Source: Spongiactinospora rosea
Lineage (GTDB): Bacteria; Actinomycetota; Actinomycetes; Streptosporangiales; Streptosporangiaceae
Length of the DNA stretch: 64,000 bases
Reading direction: 5' to 3'
NCBI RefSeq assembly: GCF_003315795.1
Contig: NZ_QMEY01000028.1
Location: 1-64,000 of the forward strand
This document shows positions 10,288 to 18,659 of the stretch, one piece after another (position 1 is the stretch's first letter; every line of letters starts with the position of its first letter). Under the pieces are notes generated by a model, which did no database searches, had not been told where the DNA came from, and worked only from the letters and a program-made list of their open reading frames with translations. Made by a program: the position numbers and the translations under genes.

Positions 10288-10437
10288 GTGGCCAAGCCCG
10301 CTCCGGACTGCGGATGCTGCAACGGGACCGGCCAGCTCACCTACGAGAGGCCGAAACGGCAGCCGGACGGCTCCGTCATCTGGGTGAATTCACTGGAGAA
10401 CTGCCACGTGTGCCGGGGCAGCGGAAAGTGTAAATGA
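10288..10437 (+). CDS. Tiny DnaJ-type CxxCxGxG zinc-finger protein
   Basis: 49 residues from GTG 10288, preceded by AGGGAGAGA. The sequence holds two CxxCxGxG modules, CGCCNGTG near the N-terminus and CHVCRGSG near the C-terminus, the pattern of one half of the DnaJ zinc-binding domain, where two such motifs chelate one zinc. Nothing else of DnaJ is present. Between the modules is a short linker with tyrosine and proline. It follows hom by 142 bases and is closed by a hairpin right after its stop. Small proteins like this occur in actinobacteria, but I know of no assigned function; RNA or protein binding is a guess. Confidence 0.7.
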   Translation: MAKPAPDCGCCNGTGQLTYERPKRQPDGSVIWVNSLENCHVCRGSGKCK

Positions 10438-10456
10438 CGGGCGCGCGGCCCGCCCG
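10438..10456 (+). terminator. Hairpin directly after the small zinc-finger gene
   Basis: CGGGCG (10438-10443) and CGCCCG (10451-10456) pair across a 7-base loop immediately after the TGA. There is no T-run, which is normal for high-GC actinobacterial terminators. Confidence 0.4.
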
Positions 10457-10566
10457 GGCGCACTCCCGATGCTGACCCGTTGTCAGGGGCCCGTGCCGGG
10501 GAGCGCCCGCAATCGGTACGCTCGTTGGCGACCGCCCCGCGAATTACGGATGTGAACGAGTCCTGT

Positions 10567-11796
10567 ATGAGTGTCGCGCCGGAATCTTCCGCCGATCCCA
10601 CCACGCCGCGAGCGCCAGAGGAACGGGCCGGTCCGCGAGGATTCGTCCGCACCCCCAGTGAGGGCGACGGAGTGCTGCGCTGGGCCGGTGAGCGCTGGGT
10701 GGCCGGTGACCGTCCGCTGGGCCCGGTCGCGACCGCGCAGGACGCCGAGGCGCTGCGCCCGCTGCGCGGCCTGCGGGTCGAGTGGCCGGGGGAGTCGCCG
10801 GTCCCGCTCGCGCCCGTCCCCGACCTCGCGGCGGCCGGGGTGCCGCTGTTCGCGGCCGGGACGCCCGCCTGGGCCCGGGAAGCGGACCCGGGGCTCGCCG
10901 CCCTGCTCGCCGAATGGGACGGCCCGCGGTCCGCGGAGGGCCCTTCCGGCATCCGCTCGGTGACCGACCTGCGCCGCGAGGAGCACAGCATCCGGCTGCG
11001 GCGGCACGGGCTGCGCGCCCGTCGTACACCCGGCGCGTCCCCCGCCGAGCCGCCGACGGTCAGCGTCGTGATGTCGTGCATGCGCCCGCACCACCTGCCC
11101 GGCGCGCTCGCCCAGATCGCCCGCCAGCGGCACGTCCGCGCCGAGGTCGTGCTGGGCCTGCACGGCGTGCCCGGCGGCCGGGACCACCCCGACGTACGCC
11201 GGGCCGCCGAAGGCTTCGCGCTCCCGCTCACCGTCCTGGAGGCGGGCGAGGACCGGCCGTTCGGCGAGCTGCTGCACCAGGCGGCGGGCCGCGCCTCCGG
11301 GCAGTACATCACCAAGTGGGACGACGACGACTGGTACGGCCCCGAGCACCTGGCCGACCTGCTGCTCGCCAAGGAGCACTCGGGGGCCGACCTGGTCGGC
11401 GTGGCCCCGGAGTTCTTCTACCTGGAGCCGCTGCGCGCCACGACCCGCAGGACCGACTACACCAGCGAAGTGTGGAGCGATTACATCGCGGGCGCGACCA
11501 TCCTGATGGAGCGCGCGAAATATCAAGAATCCGGGGGTTTCGCCCCGCTGACCGCCGGTGTGGACGCCGACCTTCTGAAACGAATCCACGCCGCGGGCGG
11601 CCGGATATATCGCACCCATGGCCTTGGATTCATGATTCGCCGCTCACTGGCGGCCGACCACACATGGCAGCTTCCGCTGACCCATTTCCTGCGGGTCGCG
11701 GCAAACCAGTGGCGCGGATTCCGGCCCAGTATGATCATGGAGCCCGGCTCCGGCACCGGGCAGGGAGCGCTTGTGAGCGAAGTGAGCCGTACGTGA
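10567..11796 (+). CDS. Family 2 glycosyltransferase (WDDDDWYGPEHL type)
   Basis: 409 residues from ATG 10567. An N-terminal ~150-residue region of unknown fold precedes a GT-A domain starting at PTVSVVMSCMRPHHLPGAL. The nucleotide/metal motif is ITKWDDDDWYGPEHLADL; acceptor-side sequence follows (AGATILMERAKYQESGGF, GVDADLLKRIHAAG). It should transfer a sugar from a nucleotide donor at the cytoplasmic face of the membrane; no membrane span is seen. The end of the gene carries GTGAGCGAAGTGAGCC, like a repeat seen elsewhere in the window. Its stop overlaps the next glycosyltransferase start by four bases, so the two are one operon. Confidence 0.82.
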   Translation: MSVAPESSADPTTPRAPEERAGPRGFVRTPSEGDGVLRWAGERWVAGDRPLGPVATAQDAEALRPLRGLRVEWPGESPVPLAPVPDLAAAGVPLFAAGTPAWAREADPGLAALLAEWDGPRSAEGPSGIRSVTDLRREEHSIRLRRHGLRARRTPGASPAEPPTVSVVMSCMRPHHLPGALAQIARQRHVRAEVVLGLHGVPGGRDHPDVRRAAEGFALPLTVLEAGEDRPFGELLHQAAGRASGQYITKWDDDDWYGPEHLADLLLAKEHSGADLVGVAPEFFYLEPLRATTRRTDYTSEVWSDYIAGATILMERAKYQESGGFAPLTAGVDADLLKRIHAAGGRIYRTHGLGFMIRRSLAADHTWQLPLTHFLRVAANQWRGFRPSMIMEPGSGTGQGALVSEVSRT

Positions 11797-13454
11797 CCGT
11801 GAGGATCAGGGGCAACGACTACACCGTGCTGCGCCCGCCCGCGATCGGGTCCTGGACCCCCGCGCTGACCGTCAGCGTCGTGGTGCCGGCCTACAACGGG
11901 CAGGACAAGCTCGACCTCGTGCTCGCGGGCCTGGCCGCCCAGACCTACCCGCAGGAGCTGCTGGAGGTCGTGGTGGTCGACAACGGCAGCGCGCCCGCCC
12001 TGCGGCTCGGCGACGTCCGTCCCGAGCTGACCCGCCTGGTCGCCTGCGAGACCCCCGGCAGGGCCGCCGCCCGCAACGCGGGCCTGGCCGCCGCGACCGG
12101 CGACGTCGTGCACTGGCTCGACTCCGACATCGTGCTCGCCCCCGACGAGGTGGAGGCGCACCTGCGCTGGCACCACCTCGCCCCCTACCTCGTGATCACC
12201 AGTCACCTGCGCTTCACCACCGCGCCGCTGCCCTCGCCGCGCGCGGTGGCGGACGGCGCCGCGGGCCTGGCGGCGCTGTTCGAGCCGGCCGAGCCGCACA
12301 AGTGGCTGGTGGACCTCGTGGAGCGCACCGGCGGCCTGGTGGGCGACCCGCGGCGGGCGTTCAGCCTGCACATCGGCGGCGCGACATCGGTCGGGGCGGC
12401 GCTGCTCAAGGCCGCGGGCCCGATGGACACCGAGCTGATCCTCGGCCAGGACACCGAGCTGGGCTACCGGCTCGCCCAGGCGGGCGCGGTGTTCGTGCCC
12501 GACCCGGAGGCGCGCGGCTACCACCTCGGCCCCTCCATGCGGATGCGCGACCAGGACGCGATCGACCGGGTCAGCCACGCCTACATCGCCGACCGCATCC
12601 CCTCCTACCGCTGGCTGCGCTCCCACCCGGCCAGGCAGTGGAAGGTCCCGTACGTGCGGGCCACCGTCGAGCCCGGCGGCTACGACGACGTGCGCGCGAC
12701 GGTCGACGCCCTGCTCGCGGGCACGGTCCCCGACCTCGTGGTGGACCTTCCCGGACCATGGTCACGCCTCGCCCCCGAACGCCGGGCCCCGCTCACCGAC
12801 CCCGACCTCGACCTGGTGCTGATCAAGGGCCACTACCTCCACGAGCCCCGGGTGCGCCTGACCGGCGAGGAGCCCGAGCCGGACACCCCCGAGCCGTACC
12901 GCCTCCGGCTGCCCGCCGGGTGGGTGCCCGGCGAAGAGAGCCTGGCGCGGCTGCTCGACGTGGCCGCCGAGCAGGGGTACGGCCTGGTCAACGTGCTGCT
13001 GGAGGAGACCGCCGACGGCGTCGTGGCGGCCCGGCTGGAGCGCTCCGCGGCGTTCGCCAGGGCCGCGATCGTGGCCGAGCCCGGCGAGGACGTCGACGAC
13101 GCGGTGGACGACACCTTCGGCGTGCTGTGGGTGGACGCCGAGACCTACGGGTTCACCCCCGCCGAGGGGGCCGCGACGCCCACCGGCAGACGCACCGCCT
13201 ACCGGGCCCGCGTGGCGGCGGAGGACGAGGTCGCCAGGCTCAAGAAGGAGGCCGAACGGCTGCGCGGCCAGATCGCCAGGTGGCGTGAGGAGGCGGGCCG
13301 CTGGCGCAAGGGCGCGGTCGAGTACCGCAGGGAGATCGGCACGCTGCGCCGTGAGCTGGCCGCGGCCAAGAAGGCCCAGCCGGTGCCGCGCACGGGGTTC
13401 GCCGGAGCGCTCAGGCGGGCGCTGTCCCGGCGTCGCCGCGGCAAGGCGGAGTGA
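11793..13454 (+). CDS. Family 2 glycosyltransferase with C-terminal coiled coil
   Basis: 553 residues. A GT-A domain begins at LTVSVVVPAYNGQDKLDL with VVVDNGS and the DxD-type VHWLDSDIVLAPDE. A middle domain (about 300-470) contains PWSRLAPERRAPLTDPDLDLVLIKGHYL. Residues about 475-530 form a Glu/Arg/Lys-rich coiled coil, followed by a basic tail (LRRALSRRRRGKAE). GTG start inside a GTGA overlap with the previous gene; the next gene starts 4 bases after the stop. The product is a clear paralogue of the protein on the opposite strand at 14447-16024 in both the GT and the middle domain. The longer frame upstream is a shadow of the previous gene. Confidence 0.85.
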   Translation: MTVRIRGNDYTVLRPPAIGSWTPALTVSVVVPAYNGQDKLDLVLAGLAAQTYPQELLEVVVVDNGSAPALRLGDVRPELTRLVACETPGRAAARNAGLAAATGDVVHWLDSDIVLAPDEVEAHLRWHHLAPYLVITSHLRFTTAPLPSPRAVADGAAGLAALFEPAEPHKWLVDLVERTGGLVGDPRRAFSLHIGGATSVGAALLKAAGPMDTELILGQDTELGYRLAQAGAVFVPDPEARGYHLGPSMRMRDQDAIDRVSHAYIADRIPSYRWLRSHPARQWKVPYVRATVEPGGYDDVRATVDALLAGTVPDLVVDLPGPWSRLAPERRAPLTDPDLDLVLIKGHYLHEPRVRLTGEEPEPDTPEPYRLRLPAGWVPGEESLARLLDVAAEQGYGLVNVLLEETADGVVAARLERSAAFARAAIVAEPGEDVDDAVDDTFGVLWVDAETYGFTPAEGAATPTGRRTAYRARVAAEDEVARLKKEAERLRGQIARWREEAGRWRKGAVEYRREIGTLRRELAAAKKAQPVPRTGFAGALRRALSRRRRGKAE

Positions 13455-13458
13455 GCCG

Positions 13459-14436
13459 ATGCCGGAGACGGGCGCGCGCGAGGTGCAGAGCAGCCCGCGT
13501 TCCAGCGTGTGGCGGCTGGAGTACGGCGGGGCCGCCGTCGTGGTCAAGCAGTCCACCGGCGGCGACGACGCCCAGGCCAGGTACGGGCGGGAGATCACCG
13601 CACTGACCCTCGCCGCCAGGGGCACGGGCGTGCCTCCGGTGGCCAGGGTGATCGCCTCCGATGCCGGCTGCCGGGTCATGGTGCTCGAACACCTCGCCGA
13701 GGTGCCCGGCACGGCCGACTGGGCGGTCCGTTACGCCGACGCGCTCGCGCGCCTGCACGCCGCCACCGGCCCCGCCGACGCGGGCGCGCTCCCCACGTGG
13801 CAGGGTCCCACGGAGGCCGACGCCGAGGCGTTCGCGGGCTTCGCCGCCGCGCTGGGCGTACCGGTGTCCGCGCGGGCCCGCGACGAGATCTCGGCGCTCG
13901 TCGAGCGGCTGGGCGCGGGCGGCCACGCGCTGCTGCACGGCGACCCGTGCCCCGACAACGTCATCGTGACCCGCCATGGCCTGCGCTTCGTGGACCTGGA
14001 GCAGGCGTCGCTGGGCAACGGCCTGATGGAGCTGGCCTATCTGCGAGCGGGCTTTCCGACCTGCTGGTGTTCGCTGGGCATCGCCCCGGCGATGGTCGCC
14101 GAGGCCGAACGGCGGTACCGCGCGATCTGGCGGGTGCTCACCGGCACCGACGTCCCGGGGCGGCTCGCCGACGCCTGCGCGGGCTGGCTGCTGCGCGGCG
14201 ACGCGCTGGTCGAACGGGCCCGCAGGCACACCGCCGACCACCTCGCCGCAGTGCTGCGCGACGACTGGAGCTGGGGCGTGGCCACCGCGCGCGAACGCCT
14301 CGCGCACCGCCTCGGCGTGGTCGCCGCCGCGGACGAGCCCGATCTCGCCGCCCTGGGCGCCTTGGCCCGAGCGGTACGCGAGCGCATGCTCACCCGCTGG
14401 CCCGGTCTCGGCCCGCTGCCCGCCACCCCACCCTGA
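13459..14436 (+). CDS. Aminoglycoside-phosphotransferase-like small-molecule kinase
   Basis: 325 residues with the APH/choline-kinase fold: VVVKQSTGG as the ATP-binding lysine region, MVLEHLAEVPG hinge, the Brenner motif HGDPCPDNVIV (HGDxxxxN catalytic loop) and FVDLEQASLGN as the metal-binding DxE equivalent. It starts four bases after the coiled-coil glycosyltransferase and is surely in that operon, so it probably phosphorylates a sugar or a glycan precursor rather than an antibiotic, although resistance cannot be excluded. Its 3' end converges on the minus-strand glycosyltransferase with a 10-base gap. Confidence 0.78.
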   Translation: MPETGAREVQSSPRSSVWRLEYGGAAVVVKQSTGGDDAQARYGREITALTLAARGTGVPPVARVIASDAGCRVMVLEHLAEVPGTADWAVRYADALARLHAATGPADAGALPTWQGPTEADAEAFAGFAAALGVPVSARARDEISALVERLGAGGHALLHGDPCPDNVIVTRHGLRFVDLEQASLGNGLMELAYLRAGFPTCWCSLGIAPAMVAEAERRYRAIWRVLTGTDVPGRLADACAGWLLRGDALVERARRHTADHLAAVLRDDWSWGVATARERLAHRLGVVAAADEPDLAALGALARAVRERMLTRWPGLGPLPATPP

Positions 14437-14446
14437 GCCCGGGGTT

Positions 14447-16024
14447 TCAGCCGCCGGGACGACCACGGCCGGTCAGGCGGCCGAGCAGTGACCCGCTTCG
14501 CGGGCGGGAGGGCTGCACAGGCGGGGCAGGTGCCGGTTCGCGAGGTTGCGCCGCGGGCGCGGCGGGCTTCTTCTTGGGCGCGGGCCAGAAATCGGCGTGC
14601 TCGCCCTTCAGCACCCCGTGCGTGGCCTCGATCAGCTCGTCCTTGTGATCTGCGGCGAGCCGGCCCGCCGTGGCCAGCTCACCCAGCGGCACGCCCGGGT
14701 TGGCCAGCAACAGCGCCCGGCTCAGCGCCTCGGTCCGCTCCAGCCGGGCCGTACCGCCCGCGGGCAGGTCCACCAGCACCAGCCCCGGCCGGTGCTCCTG
14801 CATCGTCTCGATCATCAGGCGCAGCGTGTCGCGGCCGAGCGGCGCGTCCACCGGCCCGGTGTACCTGAAGGGGATCGGCGCGGGGGAGGGCTGCACGGCG
14901 TCGGCCAGGCGCACCCGGTCATCGCCCGCGAAGTGCTCGCTCATCAGGCGCAGGTCCAGGTCGGGATCGCGGAGCACGGCCCGTCTGCCGCAGGTCGGCC
15001 GTGACCAGGGCGCGACCAGCGTCACCACCACGTCGCCGACGACGCCGGTCAGCGCCGCGCCCACGGCGGCCCGCACGGTCTCCTCCGGCGCGTCACCGAC
15101 CTCCAGCACCACCTCGACGTACGGCACGCGCCACCGCCGCCCGGCGTCCTTGCGCAGGTCACGGCGGAGCGGCACGCGCTGGGCCAGGTACGGCGCGACC
15201 ACCCGGACCGCCAGGTCGCGCTCCAGCCTCTGGGCGGGCAGCCCCAGGTGGACCGCCTGGGCCAGCGGGTCGGGGACGAACACGGCCCCGGCCTGGGCGA
15301 GCCGGTAGGCGAACTCGGTGTCCTCGCCGCGCGGCACGCCCGCGTCGATGCCGCCCGCCGCGCGGAACAGCTCGCGGTGCAGGCACAGCGTGGGGCCGGT
15401 GCAGCAGTGGTAGGGGTTGCGGCTGGTACGCAGGCCGTCCAGCCGCTCGATCGTCGCCTCGGTCGAACTCGGCACCGCCGCCGCCAGGTCGAACAGCGTG
15501 CCCAGCCCGCCGCCCGCCACGCCGTCGCGGACCCGGGCCGGGGAAAGCCCCTCAGGCTCGGCCAGGAACCGCTTGTAGCCGATCGTGACCGCGTAGTCGG
15601 TCAGGTGGTGCCAGCGGGCCAGCGCCTCGATGTGCTCGCGGCAGACCACCATGTCGGCGTCCAGGCGCTGGATCAGTGTGCCCTCGGCGACCGCCGCCCC
15701 GGTGTTGACCGCGTGCCCGATGCCCCAGCCCGACGGGTCGGCGGTGACGATCCGCGTGCCGGGCGGCGCGATCTCCGGCAGGCGCAGCGGCGGGTCGCTG
15801 CCGTCGTCCACCACGATGACCTCCAGCAGGTGCGCCGGGTAGGTCTGCGCGGACAGCGCGGCCAGGGTGTGGTCCAGGCGGCTCTGGCCCCCGTGAGCGG
15901 GTATGACGACGCTCACCGGCAGCGACGGCGTGAAGGCCCCCAGGCCGGGCGGGGTGAGCGGGGAGTGGTCGTTGCGCCGGATCCGCGGACGGTCGCCCGG
16001 CACACCGTGATGTTCACCCGTCAT
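14447..16024 (-). CDS. Family 2 glycosyltransferase, inverted paralogue of the 11793 gene
   Basis: 525 residues. The GT-A domain starts at LPVSVVIPAHGGQSRLDHTL; VIVVDDGS and the QRLDADMVV DxD motif are intact. The shared C-terminal domain includes APWSRPTCGRRAVLRDPDLDLRLMSEHF, aligned with the 11793 product, and GAVFVPDP occurs in both. Unlike its paralogue it ends in a Pro/Ala-rich tail with a basic Arg/Gly terminus instead of a coiled coil. It is transcribed toward the kinase gene and divergently from thrC, with 118 bases between, which must hold both promoters. Donor and acceptor unknown. Confidence 0.83.
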   Translation of the reverse strand: MTGEHHGVPGDRPRIRRNDHSPLTPPGLGAFTPSLPVSVVIPAHGGQSRLDHTLAALSAQTYPAHLLEVIVVDDGSDPPLRLPEIAPPGTRIVTADPSGWGIGHAVNTGAAVAEGTLIQRLDADMVVCREHIEALARWHHLTDYAVTIGYKRFLAEPEGLSPARVRDGVAGGGLGTLFDLAAAVPSSTEATIERLDGLRTSRNPYHCCTGPTLCLHRELFRAAGGIDAGVPRGEDTEFAYRLAQAGAVFVPDPLAQAVHLGLPAQRLERDLAVRVVAPYLAQRVPLRRDLRKDAGRRWRVPYVEVVLEVGDAPEETVRAAVGAALTGVVGDVVVTLVAPWSRPTCGRRAVLRDPDLDLRLMSEHFAGDDRVRLADAVQPSPAPIPFRYTGPVDAPLGRDTLRLMIETMQEHRPGLVLVDLPAGGTARLERTEALSRALLLANPGVPLGELATAGRLAADHKDELIEATHGVLKGEHADFWPAPKKKPAAPAAQPREPAPAPPVQPSRPRSGSLLGRLTGRGRPGG

Positions 16025-16142
16025 GTCAGCAGACCCTATCGCGATCGCGTCCGGACCCTGCGGGAGCGGGATCGCGTCCGCAGGTCAGGCCGGTTGCCCG
16101 TAAACTCGGTGCTCGACACCGCAAGTCTGCCTAGGAGCGATC

Positions 16143-17201
16143 ATGACCAGGGTGTGGCGTGGACTCATCGAGGAGTACCGTGACCGGCTTCCGGTGACCA
16201 CGGCGACGCCGGTGGTCACCCTGCTGGAGGGAGGCACGCCGCTGGTCCCCGCGCGCAGGGTCTCCGCGCTGACCGGCTGCGACGTCCACCTGAAGGTGGA
16301 GGGGCTCAACCCGACGGGGAGCTTCAAAGACCGCGGCATGACCATGGCGATCAGCAAGGCGGTCGAGGCCGGGGCCAAGGCCGTGATCTGCGCCTCCACC
16401 GGCAACACCTCCGCGTCCGCCGCCGCCTACGCCGTTCGCGCAGGGCTTACCTGCGCCGTCCTGGTGCCGCGCGGCAAGATCGCGATGGGCAAGCTGGCCC
16501 AGGCGCTGGTCCACGGGGCCAAGCTGCTCCAGGTCGACGGGTCCTTCGACGACTGCCTGGAGATGACCAGGAAGCTCTCGGAGAGCTACCCGATCGCGCT
16601 GGTCAACTCGGTCAACCCGTACCGGCTGCAGGGCCAGAAGACCGCGGCCTTCGAGATCGTGGACGCGCTCGGCGACGCGCCCGACGTGCACTGCCTGCCG
16701 GTGGGCAACGCGGGCAACATCACCGCCTACTGGATGGGCTACAAGGAATACTCCGCCGACGGGCCCGCCACCAAGCGGCCCCGGATGCTGGGGTTCCAGG
16801 CGAGCGGGGCCGCCCCGATCGTCAAGGGCGCGCCGGTGACCCACCCGCACACGATCGCCACCGCGATCCGCATCGGCAACCCCGCCTCCTGGCGGCTCGC
16901 CGAGGCGGCCCGCGACGAGTCCGGCGGCGCGATCCAGGCGGTCACCGACCGGCAGATCGCCGCGGCCTACAAGCTGCTCGCCCAGGAAGAGGGCGTGTTC
17001 GTGGAGCTGGCCTCGGCGGCGAGCGTCGCCGGGCTGCTCCAGGCGCGTGAGCAGGGGCTGGTGCAAGATGGTCAGCGGGTGGTGTGTACGGTCACCGGTA
17101 ACGGCCTGAAGGACCCCGACTGGGCGATCTCCGGAGCCCCGGCGCCGGTGACGATCTCGATCGACGCGCACGCCGCCGCGATGGCGCTCGAACTCGCCTG
17201 A
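16143..17201 (+). CDS. thrC: Threonine synthase
   Basis: 352 residues, the short actinobacterial type. PLP fold type II enzyme converting O-phosphohomoserine to threonine. The PLP lysine is Lys62 in NPTGSFKDRGMT; the phosphate-binding CASTGNTSASAAAYA and PVGNAGNITAYW loops are present. ATG start with AGGAGCG six bases upstream. It is followed 65 bases later by thrB, so the last two threonine steps stay together although hom has been separated from them. Confidence 0.96.
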   Translation: MTRVWRGLIEEYRDRLPVTTATPVVTLLEGGTPLVPARRVSALTGCDVHLKVEGLNPTGSFKDRGMTMAISKAVEAGAKAVICASTGNTSASAAAYAVRAGLTCAVLVPRGKIAMGKLAQALVHGAKLLQVDGSFDDCLEMTRKLSESYPIALVNSVNPYRLQGQKTAAFEIVDALGDAPDVHCLPVGNAGNITAYWMGYKEYSADGPATKRPRMLGFQASGAAPIVKGAPVTHPHTIATAIRIGNPASWRLAEAARDESGGAIQAVTDRQIAAAYKLLAQEEGVFVELASAASVAGLLQAREQGLVQDGQRVVCTVTGNGLKDPDWAISGAPAPVTISIDAHAAAMALELA

Positions 17202-17266
17202 AGCCGGGGGCGGCGCTGCGCCATCCGGCCCGATTCCCCTGACAACGCTTCTTTCGAAGGTGGCCC

Positions 17267-18193
17267 ATGCCCGACAGCACGACGGTCGTCGTTCGCGTGC
17301 CCGCGACGTCGGCCAACCTCGGCCCCGGCTTCGACTCGCTGGGCCTCGCGCTCGGCCTGTACGACGAGGTCACGGCGGCCTTGTCGGCGGACGGCACGCG
17401 GGTCGAGGTCACCGGCGAGGGGGAGGGGGAGCTCGATCTCGGCGAGGGCCATCTCGTCGTGCGGGCCATGCGCGCGGCGTTCGACCGGATGGGGGCGGCG
17501 CAGCCGCCGGGCGTACATCTGCGCTGTCACAACCGCATTCCGCACGCCCGGGGGCTCGGTTCGTCGTCGGCGGCCATCTGCGCGGGCCTGCTGGCCGCGC
17601 GAGCGCTCGCGGGCGACACTTCCGGGGTTTCCGAATTTTCGGATGAGGAGGTGTTCGCGCTCGCCACCGAGCTGGAGGGCCATCCCGACAACGTGGCGCC
17701 CTGCCTGGCCGGCGGGCTGACCATCGCCTGGAGCGACCAGGTGGGGATCGCGCGTATGGTGAGGCTGACGCCGCACGCCGCGATCCGGCCCGTGGCGCTC
17801 ATTCCCGCCCACCGGCTGTCCACCGAGGTGGCGCGGGGCCTCCTGCCGAAGGACGTACCGCACGCCGACGCCTCCGCCAACGCGGGGCGCGCCGCGCTGC
17901 TGGTGGCCGCGATGACCGTACGACCGGAGACCCCGGTACTGCTCGCCGCGACCGAAGACCGGCTGCATCAGCGATATCGCGCGCCCGCAATGCCACAGAC
18001 CGCGAGTCTGGTAAAACGGCTGCGCGCAATCGGGGTTCCCGCGGTCGTGTCCGGGGCAGGGCCGACGATTCTGGCGTTTCCGACACCGGAGGCGCAGGAT
18101 TCGATCGCGTCCGAACTGGGTAATGACTGGCACATCCAGCCACTGGACGTCGATACCGACGGTGCCAGAGTCCAGTTTCCCGAGACACGCTGA
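17267..18193 (+). CDS. thrB: Homoserine kinase
   Basis: 308 residues of the GHMP kinase family; phosphorylates homoserine with ATP. Motif 1 is VPATSANLGPGFDSLG (11-26), motif 2 the ATP loop RGLGSSSAA (95-103), and the C-terminal motif 3 is VVSGAGPTILAF. A Shine-Dalgarno GAAGGTGG precedes the ATG. A 466-base leader of rho follows. Confidence 0.95.
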   Translation: MPDSTTVVVRVPATSANLGPGFDSLGLALGLYDEVTAALSADGTRVEVTGEGEGELDLGEGHLVVRAMRAAFDRMGAAQPPGVHLRCHNRIPHARGLGSSSAAICAGLLAARALAGDTSGVSEFSDEEVFALATELEGHPDNVAPCLAGGLTIAWSDQVGIARMVRLTPHAAIRPVALIPAHRLSTEVARGLLPKDVPHADASANAGRAALLVAAMTVRPETPVLLAATEDRLHQRYRAPAMPQTASLVKRLRAIGVPAVVSGAGPTILAFPTPEAQDSIASELGNDWHIQPLDVDTDGARVQFPETR

Positions 18194-18659
18194 TGCCTCT
18201 TCGACCTTCAGGGAATAGCCGTGTGCGCTGGTGATGTTAGGCTTATAGCCGCACCAGATGCCCCCATGATGGGTGCGTGCTTGTCAGCCTCACATCGCTG
18301 CGTCATGCTCCACCTCGTCAGAAGTGGGCAGCATACCCTCCCTGAATGCGCCGTCGCCGGTTGCTCCACATCCGGTGAACGCCGCGAAGGGCGGCGCGCG
18401 CGGGGATATGCGGGCTCCAACCATCTCGATGACATCTGGTTGGCGGTAACAATCCGGGGGGTGGCCTCCAGGCCCCCATCGTCGGCGAGTCCCGGCGGTG
18501 ACGGCGTGGGCGCACCTGTCCCCGACACTGGCAACCGTCCTTCGGGGCGGCCAAGGAACGCAACGTGCACCCCGACCCGGCCAGTCCCGCCGGATCGATC
18601 GCACCTCCGGGACGGTCGGCAGATCATCGCCGACGCCCGACCCCTGGGAAGGACCCTTA
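18194..18659 (+). promoter_or_regulatory. Long leader region of rho
   Basis: 466 bases without a supportable gene. Several small inverted repeats are visible: CCCCCAT/ATGGG near 18258-18275, CCAACCA...TGGTTGG near 18418-18443, and GGCC...GGCC inside a G-run/C-run hairpin at 18456-18477. A T/A-richer stretch GTTAGGCTTATAG near 18237 could hold a promoter. Long untranslated rho leaders are known to mediate Rho autoregulation in other bacteria; that role here is inference. Confidence 0.35.

Noticed and set aside
13459..14436. Aminoglycoside resistance gene
   Set aside because: Only the general APH fold is visible and it is embedded in a glycosyltransferase operon, so a sugar/metabolite kinase is more likely.
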